Counted from the first letter of the stretch, positions 30,497-38,391 are shown. The stretch is 64,000 nt of DNA from WHSW01 sp963821345 (GCA_963821345.1 CAWGDM010000003.1:443196-507195); one strand, 5' to 3'. Translations and numbers: made by a program. Notes: a model not told the origin generated them from the sequence alone.

Positions 30497-31521
30497 CCGT
30501 TCATCCCCTCGTGCAGATGGGAGAACACGTGGCAGTGGTAGAACCAGCGGCCGGGGTTGTCCTCGGTGAAGTTGGCGGTGAACGAGTCGCCCGGCCCGAG
30601 CGTCTTCGTGTCGACGACGGTCCCGTCCGGATCGGTCCAGCGGTGGCCGTGGATGTGGAAGGTGTGGAAGTCGTTGTCGATCGCGTAGACGTTGAAGGCG
30701 ACCGTGTCGCCGACGTTCGACTCCAGGGTCGGCGTGTTGCCGGCGTAGGAGCGCCCGTTGATGCAGGCGAAGTTCCGGCTGAACCCGGTCACCGAGGGGT
30801 TGAAGGAGTGGAAGGCGACGTAGAAGTCGCGGGTCGGTCGCGGAGCCCCGGCCGTGCGGATCACCAGCGGCCCGAACAGGCCCTTGTAGACCGGCATCGG
30901 GTCCATCGGCCCGTGGTCGTGGTAGAGCCAGATGCCCTCGGTGCCCTCGCGCGCCTCCCAGACGTACTGGAAGGTTTGCTTCTTCTGCACGAAGCCCCCG
31001 GGATCGGTGTGGCGGCCCTTGTAGGCGCCGTCCATCTCCACGGTGTAGAAGACCCCGTGGGGGTGGATGGTCACCGGGGCGTCGATCTTGTTGCGGAAGT
31101 TGACGACGACCGTGTCGCCGGTCTCGGCCTCGATCAGCGGCCCGGGGATCGTCGCCGGCCCGAGCGGCGCCGCGAACCCCGCCGAGTACGGCCGGTATCC
31201 GTAGGCACCGAACTTGGTCGGCCCCTTGACCTTCTTGTCCATCATCGCGTCGCGGCCGCTGGGGACGATGTTCCACTTCACCGGCTCGGCCTGGATCCAG
31301 TACTCGCGCCGGGCGCCGGAACGATCGGCGATCAGCGTCGACTGGGGCGCGGCGCCCGCACGTTCGGCGGCCCGCACCTTGGGCGGAACCGGGATCTCGC
31401 TCGCCAGTTGTTCGACGTCGGCCTTCTGGCCGGCGAAGACCTTCTGGCCGGCGAGCGTGCAGAAGAACGCGCCGCCCGCCCCGACGAAGAGGTCGCGGCG
31501 CCCGAACGGATCTGGTCCCAC
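30478..31521 (-). CDS. Two-domain multicopper oxidase
   Basis: The 347-residue protein has a twin-Arg-like N-terminus (FGRRDLFVGAGGAFF), suggesting Tat export of the folded copper enzyme. Copper ligands are HPHG 153-156, HDHG 201-204, HTFHIHGH 286-293 and HCHVFSHLHEGM 329-340. The last group holds a type-1 site (Cys330, His335, Met340). Two cupredoxin domains place it with small laccases or nitrite-reductase-like two-domain oxidases. It lies between genes for a plastocyanin-like protein and a cupredoxin, so these could exchange electrons. Start is GTG 31521. Substrate (phenols, metal ions, nitrite) is not determined. Confidence 0.9.
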   Translation of the reverse strand: MGPDPFGRRDLFVGAGGAFFCTLAGQKVFAGQKADVEQLASEIPVPPKVRAAERAGAAPQSTLIADRSGARREYWIQAEPVKWNIVPSGRDAMMDKKVKGPTKFGAYGYRPYSAGFAAPLGPATIPGPLIEAETGDTVVVNFRNKIDAPVTIHPHGVFYTVEMDGAYKGRHTDPGGFVQKKQTFQYVWEAREGTEGIWLYHDHGPMDPMPVYKGLFGPLVIRTAGAPRPTRDFYVAFHSFNPSVTGFSRNFACINGRSYAGNTPTLESNVGDTVAFNVYAIDNDFHTFHIHGHRWTDPDGTVVDTKTLGPGDSFTANFTEDNPGRWFYHCHVFSHLHEGMNGWYLVN

Positions 31522-31528
31522 GGCCGGC

Positions 31529-31906
31529 CTACTTCTTGACGGTAAGCGTCATCTTCATCTCGCTCCGGTGATAGGTGCAGATGAAGCCGTACTTGCCGGG
31601 CTTGGTGAACTTGCGCTTGAACGTCAGTCCGACCGCGCCCGAGGACGAGCGGAAGTCCGCGGTCTTGACGCCCTTCGGGTGGGTGCTGGTCAGCTGCACG
31701 TTGTGGGTGTCGGTGTTGCTGGAGTCCCAGACCCAGTTGACCTTCGAGTTCTTCTTGATCGTCACGTCGGTGGGCGCGAAATAGTCGTCGGCCACCGTCA
31801 CCTTCGCCGTTTTGTCCTGCTCGGCCGACGCCGGGCCGCCCGCGACCGCCACCGCGGCGGTCGCGGCCAGCGCGCAGCCGACCAGAGCCTTGCCGCGGCT
31901 CAGCAC
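31529..31906 (-). CDS. Plastocyanin/pseudoazurin-like blue copper protein
   Basis: The 125-residue exported protein has a signal peptide ending ASA near residue 28. The cupredoxin fold has all four type-1 ligands: His in DTHNVQL, then Cys, His and Met in FICTYHRSEMKMTL. VTIKKNSKVNWVW is typical of plastocyanins. It would shuttle single electrons outside the membrane. GTG 31906 overlaps the stop of the beta-helix gene by 7 bases, and the oxidase gene follows 7 bases after its stop, so all are one operon. Confidence 0.9.
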   Translation of the reverse strand: MLSRGKALVGCALAATAAVAVAGGPASAEQDKTAKVTVADDYFAPTDVTIKKNSKVNWVWDSSNTDTHNVQLTSTHPKGVKTADFRSSSGAVGLTFKRKFTKPGKYGFICTYHRSEMKMTLTVKK

Positions 31907-33237
31907 GTCGGCCCCGGGGTCAGGTTGAGCGGCTTGAACTTCTCGAACGGTGGGTGATCGTGGACCGTCCAGTTGCACTGCTGCTTCTCCGGCGGGTTCG
32001 CCGCCACGTAGCTGATCAGGTCGCCGAACTGGCTCCCGTCCGCTGCGCTCGTCCCGGTCCCCGTCGCCGGCGCCGGCGCCGCCGGGCAGGTCGTCGGGTA
32101 GAGGACGCTGTTGGGCGCGGTGCCCACATCGAAGGTCGAGCTGTTGTTGCCCTGGAAGCAGTTGCCGCCGCCGGAGCCGTCGTTGAAGAAGTCGACCTTG
32201 TTGATATCGGTGCCGCCGCGGCCCATCTGGTTGTCGATGAACTGGTTGTTCATCGAGATCGCGTTGTCACCCTCGTTGAACGGGTCGGAGATCAACCAGG
32301 CGCCGGCGCCGAAGTTGCCGAAGATCTGGTTGTTGCGGGTCACCCAGCCGTCGCCGCCGAGCACCACGATCCCGATCCCGATCGGGTAGTTGATCGTCAG
32401 CCCCCCGACCGAGCCGAGGCCGCTGGAAACCGTCTTCACGCTCGAGTTCGGCAGGAAGTAGTTGAAGTTGTTCCAGAAGATGTTGTTGTTCTCGATGATC
32501 CCGTTCGACGTCGGCTCGTACGGCTCCGAGTCGAGCGTGTTCGGGACCACGCCAACACCGTTGTTGTAGTAGTTCCCCTTCGTGATCTTCACGTACTTGG
32601 AGTTCGTTCCCGAGTAGCCGAGCACGTTCTCGTGGGCATCGAGGTGGTCGAGCTTCGTCCACTTCGGCTTGTTTTGGACCGGGGTCGCGCCGACGTAGTA
32701 GCCCGAGTCACCCTGCCCGTAGGCGACCGACTCGGTCATCCGGCCGCCGGTGCAGTTGAAGGAGAACAGACCGTACGCGCGGTTGAACGACGCTCGCAGG
32801 TTCTTCATCAGATAGCCCTTGCAGTCGTGGACGAAGATCCCGTTCGCCAGGTAGTTGCGGGCCCAGAGGTTGAGCACGCGCATCCCGTCAACGCCGTCCC
32901 CCTCGATCCCGTTGTTGGCCGGCTGGCCGTCTGGGTCCTTGGCGTTCTTGCCCTCCAGAATCACCTTCTTGGCGTTGCTCTTGGTGCCCTGGATCGTGAG
33001 CCCGTCGTGCTTGGAGCCGGTGACGCGCACGCCCTCGCGGTAGGTGCCCGGCTTGACGTTGATCGTCGCGTTCTTACCGGTGGCATCGACCGCGTCCTGG
33101 ATCGTGCGGAAGTCGCATCCGTGCTTGCAGACGTCGACGGTCTTCGGCTTCTTCTTCGCCGAGGCGGTCGCCGGGACGAAGACGAGCGCGGCGAGCAGCG
33201 CCAGCAGCGCCGCGGTGATCCAGGAACTCCTATTCAT
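31900..33237 (-). CDS. Secreted right-handed beta-helix protein (NosD/pectate-lyase-like)
   Basis: The 445-residue protein has a signal peptide (ALLALLAALVFVPATASA) and many Asn-rich parallel beta-helix turns (NGIIENNNIFWNN, DGWVTRNNQIFGN, ISMNNQFIDNQMG). KHGCDFRTIQDAVDA and VKPGTYREGV at the N-terminus are typical of NosD/DUF1565 proteins. NosD delivers copper to nitrous-oxide reductase in denitrifiers. In front of three copper-protein genes a copper-handling or matrix role is plausible. The C-terminus has VHDHPPFEKF and Cys residues. A strong AGAGAGGG site precedes the ATG, and GATAAG (complement of 33281-33286) is a candidate -10. Confidence 0.82.
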   Translation of the reverse strand: MNRSSWITAALLALLAALVFVPATASAKKKPKTVDVCKHGCDFRTIQDAVDATGKNATINVKPGTYREGVRVTGSKHDGLTIQGTKSNAKKVILEGKNAKDPDGQPANNGIEGDGVDGMRVLNLWARNYLANGIFVHDCKGYLMKNLRASFNRAYGLFSFNCTGGRMTESVAYGQGDSGYYVGATPVQNKPKWTKLDHLDAHENVLGYSGTNSKYVKITKGNYYNNGVGVVPNTLDSEPYEPTSNGIIENNNIFWNNFNYFLPNSSVKTVSSGLGSVGGLTINYPIGIGIVVLGGDGWVTRNNQIFGNFGAGAWLISDPFNEGDNAISMNNQFIDNQMGRGGTDINKVDFFNDGSGGGNCFQGNNSSTFDVGTAPNSVLYPTTCPAAPAPATGTGTSAADGSQFGDLISYVAANPPEKQQCNWTVHDHPPFEKFKPLNLTPGPTC

Positions 33238-33300
33238 CCGTGATGCCCTCTCTGAGTCTCAAATGGTTTGCGATCCGGCCCTTATCTGAACACTAAAGCA

Positions 33301-34182
33301 CTATGCGCGCTCAGTAGTTGCGGTCGACCGCGGCAGGGCGGCGATCCCGAGTTCGCCGCTGACGGCGGCGACCTCGTCCTCGAGCCGATCAAGCTTCGCC
33401 CCCGCGATCAGCTCCAGGTCCTGGTCGAGGGGACGGAAGAAGTCGTCGTAGTGGGTGGGGACGATCAGCCGCGGGTCGAGCCGCGGCAGGATCCGCTCCC
33501 AGTAGCGGCGGCTGAAGTTGCGCCCCGCGATCCCGGCGAGGAAGTAGTCCACCCCGCGGTGGCGCAGCGCGTCGTCGACCAGCTCGGCGCTTCCCTGGTG
33601 GTAGAAGCTCACCCCGGCGACCGCGACGTGGATGCCCCATACCTGCCCGCACTTGTAGGCGCTTGGGCAGAGGCCGTCGAGGTGGTCGCAGGTGAGCTCG
33701 CCCGCGTACGGCACCTTCAGCCCGAGGACGAGCTTCGAGTGGGCGCTCGGAACGAAGGTGACCTCGAACGGCCCGAGCCCGTAGACCCGGTAGGGCTCGA
33801 CCTCGACCGCCTGGGCGGCGAGGCCGTGCAGCCCCATCAGGTGGACCAGCGAGGCTGATCCGTACGCGTCGCAGCCAGATCGCCGCGCGAGCGCCGGGGC
33901 GTCGACAGCATGGTCGAAGTGGGTATGGCCGACGAGGACCCCGGCCACCCGCTCCGAGGCGGGCAGGTACCGATCGAGCGTCGCCGCGTCGGGGACCGCG
34001 GTACGGCGAAGCAGCAGGCTGCGCAGCGGGACCCGCGAGAAGTACGGGTCGATATAGAGACTCTGGCCCTCATAGGCGAGCCGGTAGCCGGAGACGCCGA
34101 GCCAGTCGAGCTCGAGCCCTGACGGGAGGCCGAGCGGGCGCGATTCGAGCTCGGCCAGCGCCTGGAAGTCGTCACGGCTCAC
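33301..34182 (-). CDS. Metallo-beta-lactamase-fold hydrolase (UlaG/NAPE-PLD-like)
   Basis: The 293-residue cytoplasmic-looking protein contains HTHFDHAVD near residue 85, the first metal motif of the MBL fold. A conserved His in PSAHSK and the late motif LIVPTHYDDFF near residue 250 follow. The order fits the UlaG/NAPE-PLD-like group acting on phosphodiester or lactone bonds. A small insertion has three Cys (CDHLDGLCPSAYKC). Start is GTG 34182. It stands alone between the copper operon and the riboswitch gene. Confidence 0.85.
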   Translation of the reverse strand: MSRDDFQALAELESRPLGLPSGLELDWLGVSGYRLAYEGQSLYIDPYFSRVPLRSLLLRRTAVPDAATLDRYLPASERVAGVLVGHTHFDHAVDAPALARRSGCDAYGSASLVHLMGLHGLAAQAVEVEPYRVYGLGPFEVTFVPSAHSKLVLGLKVPYAGELTCDHLDGLCPSAYKCGQVWGIHVAVAGVSFYHQGSAELVDDALRHRGVDYFLAGIAGRNFSRRYWERILPRLDPRLIVPTHYDDFFRPLDQDLELIAGAKLDRLEDEVAAVSGELGIAALPRSTATTERA

Positions 34183-34251
34183 GGGGCCGCCGAGGATATG
34201 CCCTGCAACCGGGATTCCTGGCTGCCCGGCGCTTCCGGGAGGGTCGATGTG

Positions 34252-34257
34252 TATGCT
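34252..34257 (+). promoter_or_regulatory. Candidate -10 of the riboswitch transcript
   Basis: TATGCT at 34252-34257 lies a few bases before the riboswitch region. No clear -35 element. Confidence 0.3.
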
Positions 34258-34264
34258 GCCCCCG

Positions 34265-34410
34265 TTCTTGGACCCGTTGCCTAATCCCGGTCCGCACGCG
34301 GATCGGGAGCGGGGGAACCAAGTCGTTGGGGCTAACCCACCCGGCCACGCAGGCCACGGTGGGGGCGCTGCTCTTTAGCGCCAGCCCGTCAGCTAACCCC
34401 GCAGGCAGTC
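34265..34410 (+). promoter_or_regulatory. c-di-AMP riboswitch (ydaO-yuaA class)
   Basis: The leader contains hallmark pieces of this class in the right order. AATCCCGG pairs with the CGGGAGCGGGGGAACCA region. TTGGGGCTAACCCA follows, and the 3' box CCCGTCAGCTAACCCCG then GCAGGC precedes AAAGGAG. In actinobacteria this riboswitch class controls resuscitation-promoting factors and NlpC/P60 hydrolases, which is what follows here. Ligand binding would normally switch expression off. Boundaries are approximate, by eye. Confidence 0.85.
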
Positions 34411-34426
34411 AAAGGAGACGGATTTC

Positions 34427-34993
34427 GTGCCCAGGTCAGGAGACGCAGCCAAGCTCGCCGCGGCGGCCGTCGCCGTTGTTGGCGTGCTCGCGCTGCCCGG
34501 CTCGGCGGTAGCCGGCTCCGGCGGCATCGATCCCACCGGCGCGCCGCCGCCCCCGGTGGCCGGCAGCAAGGCGAAGCTGCTGCCCAGCGGTCTCGCCCGC
34601 CCGCCGGCCGACGCCCCGGTTGCGGTCCAGCGCGCGATCCAGGCCGCGAACGAGATCGACGACACCGGCTACTGCACCGGCGGCGGCCACCGCACGATCC
34701 ACTCGCGCTGTTACGACTGCTCCGGCGCGGTCAGCTACGTGCTCGGCCGCGAGGGCGCCAACGTCCTCGACACACCGCTCGACTCCGGCTCGCTGATGAA
34801 GTGGGGCGAGAAGGGCCGCGGCACCTGGATCACGGTCTACACGAACAAGGGCCATGCCTACGTCGTCGTCGCCGGGTTGCGTTTCGACACCTCGCAGCCG
34901 GCTGATGGCGCTGAGGGCCCCGGCTGGTCCAAGGACGTCAAGGCCGGACTCGTCAACGGTCCGTTCGTCAAGCGCCACCCCGAGGGCCTCTAG
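34427..34993 (+). CDS. NlpC/P60-like secreted peptidoglycan hydrolase under riboswitch control
   Basis: The 188-residue protein has a signal peptide ending AVA. The domain carries RCYDCSGAVSYVLG with the catalytic Cys and GHAYVVVAGL with the catalytic His, the Cys-His arrangement of NlpC/P60-like endopeptidases. TGYCTGGGHRTIHSRCYDC just before it is a Cys-rich variant. It would cut peptide links in peptidoglycan or act on similar amides. GTG 34427 has AAAGGAG eight bases upstream. The c-di-AMP riboswitch in its leader ties expression to wall and osmotic status. Confidence 0.85.
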   Translation: MPRSGDAAKLAAAAVAVVGVLALPGSAVAGSGGIDPTGAPPPPVAGSKAKLLPSGLARPPADAPVAVQRAIQAANEIDDTGYCTGGGHRTIHSRCYDCSGAVSYVLGREGANVLDTPLDSGSLMKWGEKGRGTWITVYTNKGHAYVVVAGLRFDTSQPADGAEGPGWSKDVKAGLVNGPFVKRHPEGL

Positions 34994-35043
34994 GCCCAGC
35001 CGCGAAGGGGGACGCGGGCGGGCGGCCGAGGCCACCGCCTGCG

Positions 35044-36276
35044 TCAGCCGTTGAGCCTGACCGGCAGCGTCTTCAGCTGGTTGAGGAACAGCGAGCGGGC
35101 CTTGGTCGGCTCGCCCGCGAGCTCGATCTCGGGGAAGCGTCGCAGGGTCTCGGTCAGCAGGGTCTTGATCTCGAGCCGGGCCAGCGCGGCGCCGAGGCAG
35201 AAGTGGCGTCCGCCGGCGCCGAACGCCTGGTGGTCGGGCTTGCGGGTGACGTCGAGGCGCTGGGGGTCGTCGTAGACGTCCTCGTCGCGGTTCGACGACA
35301 CGTACCAGAGCAGCACCTTGTCGCCCGCGCGGATCGTCTCGCCGTGCAGTTCGACGTCGCGGGTGGCGGTGCGGCGGAAGTGGGCGAAGGCCGGGTACAT
35401 CCGCAGCAGCTCCTCGACCGCTCCGTCGATCAGCGACGGATCCTCGCGCAGCAGCGCCAGCTGGTCCGGGTTCTCCAACAGGCCCAGCATGCCGCTGGTG
35501 AACACCGAGCGGGTCGAGTCGTTGCCGGCCGCCCCGAGCAACCCCAGGCCCATGAAGATCTCCGACTCGGTGAGCTTCTCGCCCTCGACCTCGGAGTGGA
35601 CGAGCACGTCCATGAGGTCGTTCATGCCCGGGTTCGCGCGCCGCTCGGCGATGTACTCCATCGTCTCGTCCCAGGCGCGGGTCATCATCTCGACCACCGC
35701 CTGCTCGGTTGGGCGCAGGTCCTCGTCGCCGAACCCGAGCACCATGTTGGTCTCCTCGATGTGGCGCTGGTCGTCCTCCTCGGGGGTGCCGATGAACGAG
35801 CCGATCACCCGCGATACGACCGGGCCGGCGACCTCGCCGACGAGCTCGACCTCGTCCTGGCCCTCGACCCGGTCGAGCACCCGGTTAACGATCCCGCGGA
35901 TCCGCTCTTCATGTTCGGCGATCCGCCTCGGGGTGAAGCCGCGCTGGAACAGCGCCTTGATCCGATCGTGTCGCGGCGGGTCCATCGAGATCATCTGCTG
36001 CTGCTGGCCCTCGAGCGGGATCCCGAAGTCGTCGAGGACCATGATCCCGCCGACGTACGAGGAGAAGGTCTGCCAGTCGAGGCTGACGGAGCGCAGGTCG
36101 GCCGCCCTGGTCAGCGACCAGAAGCCGGCCTCCTCCGGGTACTCGGCGAGCGGGCTCCAGTGGGCTGGAGCCTCGCGGCGCAGGCGGGTGAACAGCTGGT
36201 GGGGAGGACCGTCCTCCCAGAGCGAGAGGTCGCCGACGTCGATCCTCGCCAGGTCGAGCTCCGCGGTCGCGCTCAT
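35044..36276 (-). CDS. Cytochrome P450
   Basis: This is a 410-residue soluble bacterial P450. The I-helix oxygen-activation motif is GAAGNDSTR, the ExxR motif is in EELLRMYP, and the heme loop FGAGGRHFCLGAALAR carries the ligating Cys. MDPPRHDRIKALFQRGFTPRR is the usual substrate-proximal region. Group features suggest an actinobacterial steroid/fatty acid-type family, but the substrate is unknown. ATG 36276 is divergent from a TetR regulator across a 14-bp palindrome, so it is probably repressed by it. No ferredoxin or reductase gene is adjacent. Confidence 0.92.
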   Translation of the reverse strand: MSATAELDLARIDVGDLSLWEDGPPHQLFTRLRREAPAHWSPLAEYPEEAGFWSLTRAADLRSVSLDWQTFSSYVGGIMVLDDFGIPLEGQQQQMISMDPPRHDRIKALFQRGFTPRRIAEHEERIRGIVNRVLDRVEGQDEVELVGEVAGPVVSRVIGSFIGTPEEDDQRHIEETNMVLGFGDEDLRPTEQAVVEMMTRAWDETMEYIAERRANPGMNDLMDVLVHSEVEGEKLTESEIFMGLGLLGAAGNDSTRSVFTSGMLGLLENPDQLALLREDPSLIDGAVEELLRMYPAFAHFRRTATRDVELHGETIRAGDKVLLWYVSSNRDEDVYDDPQRLDVTRKPDHQAFGAGGRHFCLGAALARLEIKTLLTETLRRFPEIELAGEPTKARSLFLNQLKTLPVRLNG

Positions 36277-36286
36277 CGTGCGCAAT

Positions 36287-36300
36287 ACTACAGATGTAGT
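36287..36300. promoter_or_regulatory. Palindromic operator between the P450 and TetR genes
   Basis: ACTACA-GA-TGTAGT at 36287-36300 is a perfect inverted repeat with 6-bp arms in the 22-base gap between divergent starts. It overlaps the TetR GTG by two bases. Position and symmetry fit a TetR-type operator. Confidence 0.6.
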
Positions 36301-36886
36301 GGAGGCGACGGCGACAGCCCTGACCGACCGCCGTGCGGCGGTCGCGGACGCGGCGCTCGAGGTGCTCGAGGCCGACGGTGGGCGCGGGCTCACCCACCGC
36401 GCGGTCGACCGCCGCGCCGGCCTTCCCGAGGGCTCGACCAGCAACTACTTCCAGACCCGCGAGGCGCTGCTGACCGCGGCCCTGATGCGCCTGGTCGAGC
36501 TCGAGCGACCCTCGGTCGAGGCGATGGAGGCGCTCGTCCCCGACGGGCCGTATGAGCCGCACCGCGCCGCGGAACTGGTCGCCGATCTGCTGCGCAGCTG
36601 GCTCACACCCGATCGGGCCGGGCTCGCGGTCGCCCGCTACGAGCTCTTCCTCGAGGCGCGCCGGCGACCGACCTTCGAGCTCGCCCTGGACGAGGTCCGG
36701 CGTGAGTACCTGCTGCTGGTCGAACAGCTGCTGCCGACCGCCGGCTGTCGCGATCCGCACCGCCACGCGCCGCAGCTGCTGGCATTGCTCGACGGCCTCG
36801 TCCTCAACCAGCTTCTGCAGCCGGCGACGGAGCTGCCCGACGACGGCCTGGTCGAGCAACTGGAGCGATTCTTCGCAACCTGTTGA
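36299..36886 (+). CDS. TetR-family transcriptional regulator
   Basis: The 195-residue protein has an N-terminal TetR helix-turn-helix (AVADAALEVLEADGGRGLTH, then RRAGLPEGSTSNYFQTREAL) and an all-helical ligand domain with TetR_C features. It is probably an autorepressor that also controls the divergent P450 through the palindrome at its start. GTG 36299 is the first in-frame start after the operator. The ligand, likely the P450 substrate or product, is unknown. Confidence 0.88.
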   Translation: MEATATALTDRRAAVADAALEVLEADGGRGLTHRAVDRRAGLPEGSTSNYFQTREALLTAALMRLVELERPSVEAMEALVPDGPYEPHRAAELVADLLRSWLTPDRAGLAVARYELFLEARRRPTFELALDEVRREYLLLVEQLLPTAGCRDPHRHAPQLLALLDGLVLNQLLQPATELPDDGLVEQLERFFATC

Positions 36887-37010
36887 GCAGACCCGGGCGG
36901 CCGGTACGCGGGTCGGTGGCGGCGCGGATGTTCAGGATTCGCGCGGCGCGCTGACGGTCGTCGTCATGGCCGCGCTGGGACTGGATCAGGATCGGGTTGA
37001 AGGTCTGCAT
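36804..37010 (-). CDS. Possible small protein, function unknown
   Basis: The 68-residue frame begins MQTFNPILIQSQRGHDDDRQ. AAGGAG lies 6 bases before the ATG, which is a better site than most genes here have. The C-terminus is Arg/Pro/Ala-rich and overlaps the TetR 3' end by 83 bases on the opposite strand, so the real end may be shorter or the gene degraded. It is divergent from the ArsR-type regulator gene. No family is recognised. Confidence 0.4.
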   Translation of the reverse strand: MQTFNPILIQSQRGHDDDRQRAARILNIRAATDPRTGRPGLLNRLRRIAPVARPGRRRAAPSPAAEAG

Positions 37011-37079
37011 CGTGGGCTCCTTGCGGTCGTGGTCGGTTGCTGCGCCAAGGTTCCTGCGCCCGTCCCGTCGCGTCGATAG

Positions 37080-37097
37080 ATTTAGCTGTAGCTAAAT
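37080..37097. promoter_or_regulatory. 18-bp palindromic operator overlapping the regulator start codon
   Basis: ATTTAGCT-GT-AGCTAAAT has 8-bp perfect arms around a 2-base centre. It covers the presumed -10 (TAGCTG at 37083-37088) and the first two bases of ATG 37096, so bound protein would block both transcription and initiation. Confidence 0.65.
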
Positions 37098-38067
37098 GCT
37101 TACGTACGTCTTCACCGTCGACGACCTCGCCCGCACCCGGTTTGCGATCTCGCCGATGCACGAGCTGGTCAGCGGGCTTCGGCTCCTGCGCGACCCCGCG
37201 CGCGGCGCGGTCCACCTGCCCTGGATCCGCACGGCGTTGCCGGCCGCCTACGAGCTCGGGCTCGAACCGTGGCTCGGCCTGCTTCCCTCGCGCGGCTACA
37301 TCCCCGACTTCCTCTCGCCGCCTCCGAGTACCCCACTGGCGACCTTCGCCGATGAGCTGGAGCTCGTTCGCTCCACGCCGGCCGACCGGATCCGGATCGA
37401 GCTCGAGATCGTCGCCAGGCGCTCCGGTTCGTCGCCGGCGCTCGAGGCGATGCGAGCCCGCCCCCGGCGCGAGGTGGGGCGCCTGTGCGATCGCTTCGAA
37501 TCGTTCTGGCGCGCGGCGGTCGAGCCGAGCTGGCCGCGGATCCGCTCGCTGCTCGACGCGGACCTGCGCCATCGCTCTCGGCGGCTCACGGAGGGCGGCC
37601 CGGTCCGCCTGTTCGAGGACCTGCATCCGAACGTCGCCTGGTCGGGCAGCCGGCTCGAGATCCAGATGCCGTGGACCGACACCGTCGAGCTCGACGGCAG
37701 GGGCCTGCTTCTGCTTCCCTCGGCGCTCGAGGCATCCCACCCGGTCGCCGTATCCGACCCACCCTGGCAGCCCACCCTGATCTATCCCGCGCGCGGTCTC
37801 GCGCTGCTCTGGGAGCCGGGGGCGAACGCCGGCCCCGAGGCGCTCGCCGCCCTGATCGGCGCCACCCGCGCCGATCTGCTGGTGGCCCTTTCGGCGCCGC
37901 GTTCGACGACCGAGCTTGCCCGCTCGCTCGGGCTGACGGCGGGCGCCGTCTCCCAGCACCTGGCAATCCTGCGGCGCAGCGGCTTGGCCGAGGGTGATCG
38001 CCACGGCCGCTCGGTGCTCTACCTTCGCACGCCCGCCGCCGATCGGATGATCGAGGGCGGCGAGTGA
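37096..38067 (+). CDS. ArsR-type winged-helix regulator with DUF5937 N-terminal domain
   Basis: This is a protein of 323 residues. About 1-240 is the DUF5937-like domain (MLTYVFTVDDLARTRFAISP, then DLHPNVAWSGSRLEIQMPW). Residues about 265-320 form an ArsR winged helix (STTELARSLGLTAGAVSQHL, ILRRSGLAEGDRHGRSVLY). The N-terminal domain probably senses a ligand. No metal-binding Cys typical of metal-responsive ArsR proteins is visible. The operator over its own start suggests autoregulation. The usual neighbouring transporter is not in the window. Confidence 0.85.
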   Translation: MLTYVFTVDDLARTRFAISPMHELVSGLRLLRDPARGAVHLPWIRTALPAAYELGLEPWLGLLPSRGYIPDFLSPPPSTPLATFADELELVRSTPADRIRIELEIVARRSGSSPALEAMRARPRREVGRLCDRFESFWRAAVEPSWPRIRSLLDADLRHRSRRLTEGGPVRLFEDLHPNVAWSGSRLEIQMPWTDTVELDGRGLLLLPSALEASHPVAVSDPPWQPTLIYPARGLALLWEPGANAGPEALAALIGATRADLLVALSAPRSTTELARSLGLTAGAVSQHLAILRRSGLAEGDRHGRSVLYLRTPAADRMIEGGE

Positions 38068-38091
38068 GCGCGAGGCGATACGTTCGTTCCC

Positions 38092-38391
38092 TTGGACGAG
38101 GATGAGCTGATCCTGCGCCGGGCCCGGGCGGTCCCCGAGGGATTCGTGGCCTCCTATGGCGACCTGTGGCCGGCCGCCCCGAGGCTGGCGGGGCAAGTGC
38201 TCTCTCGCTGCGACGACCCCGGCGTCCCCTGGCAGCGCATCGTGCATGCCGACGGCTCGCTGGCGGTCGGCAAGCGCCAGCGGCGGCTGCTGGAGGCCGA
38301 GGGCGTGCCGTTTCGTGGCGCGCGGGTAAGGATGGACCTGGTGCGGATCCCCGCCGAGGCGCTCGACCAGATGACCGAAGGAGACAGATGA
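38092..38391 (+). CDS. Alkyltransferase-like protein (MGMT-related, no active-site Cys)
   Basis: The 99-residue protein aligns with the DNA-binding domain of O6-alkylguanine-DNA alkyltransferases (VPEGFVASYGDL, then CDDPGVPWQRIVHADGSLA). The catalytic PCHR is PWQR, so it is of the alkyltransferase-like (ATL) type. ATL proteins bind alkyl lesions and hand them to nucleotide-excision repair. The start is TTG 38092 with TACGTT 7 bases upstream. Its stop overlaps the ATG of a cupin gene, so the two are coupled. Confidence 0.85.
   Translation: MDEDELILRRARAVPEGFVASYGDLWPAAPRLAGQVLSRCDDPGVPWQRIVHADGSLAVGKRQRRLLEAEGVPFRGARVRMDLVRIPAEALDQMTEGDR

Noticed and set aside
31954..33243. Long rightward frame opposite the beta-helix gene
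   Set aside because: Val/Asp/Arg-rich shadow with no domain; the minus strand encodes a signal peptide and beta-helix repeats.
34183..34426. Rho-independent terminator of the MBL gene region
   Set aside because: The stems are better explained by the c-di-AMP riboswitch, and no T-run follows a stable stem.
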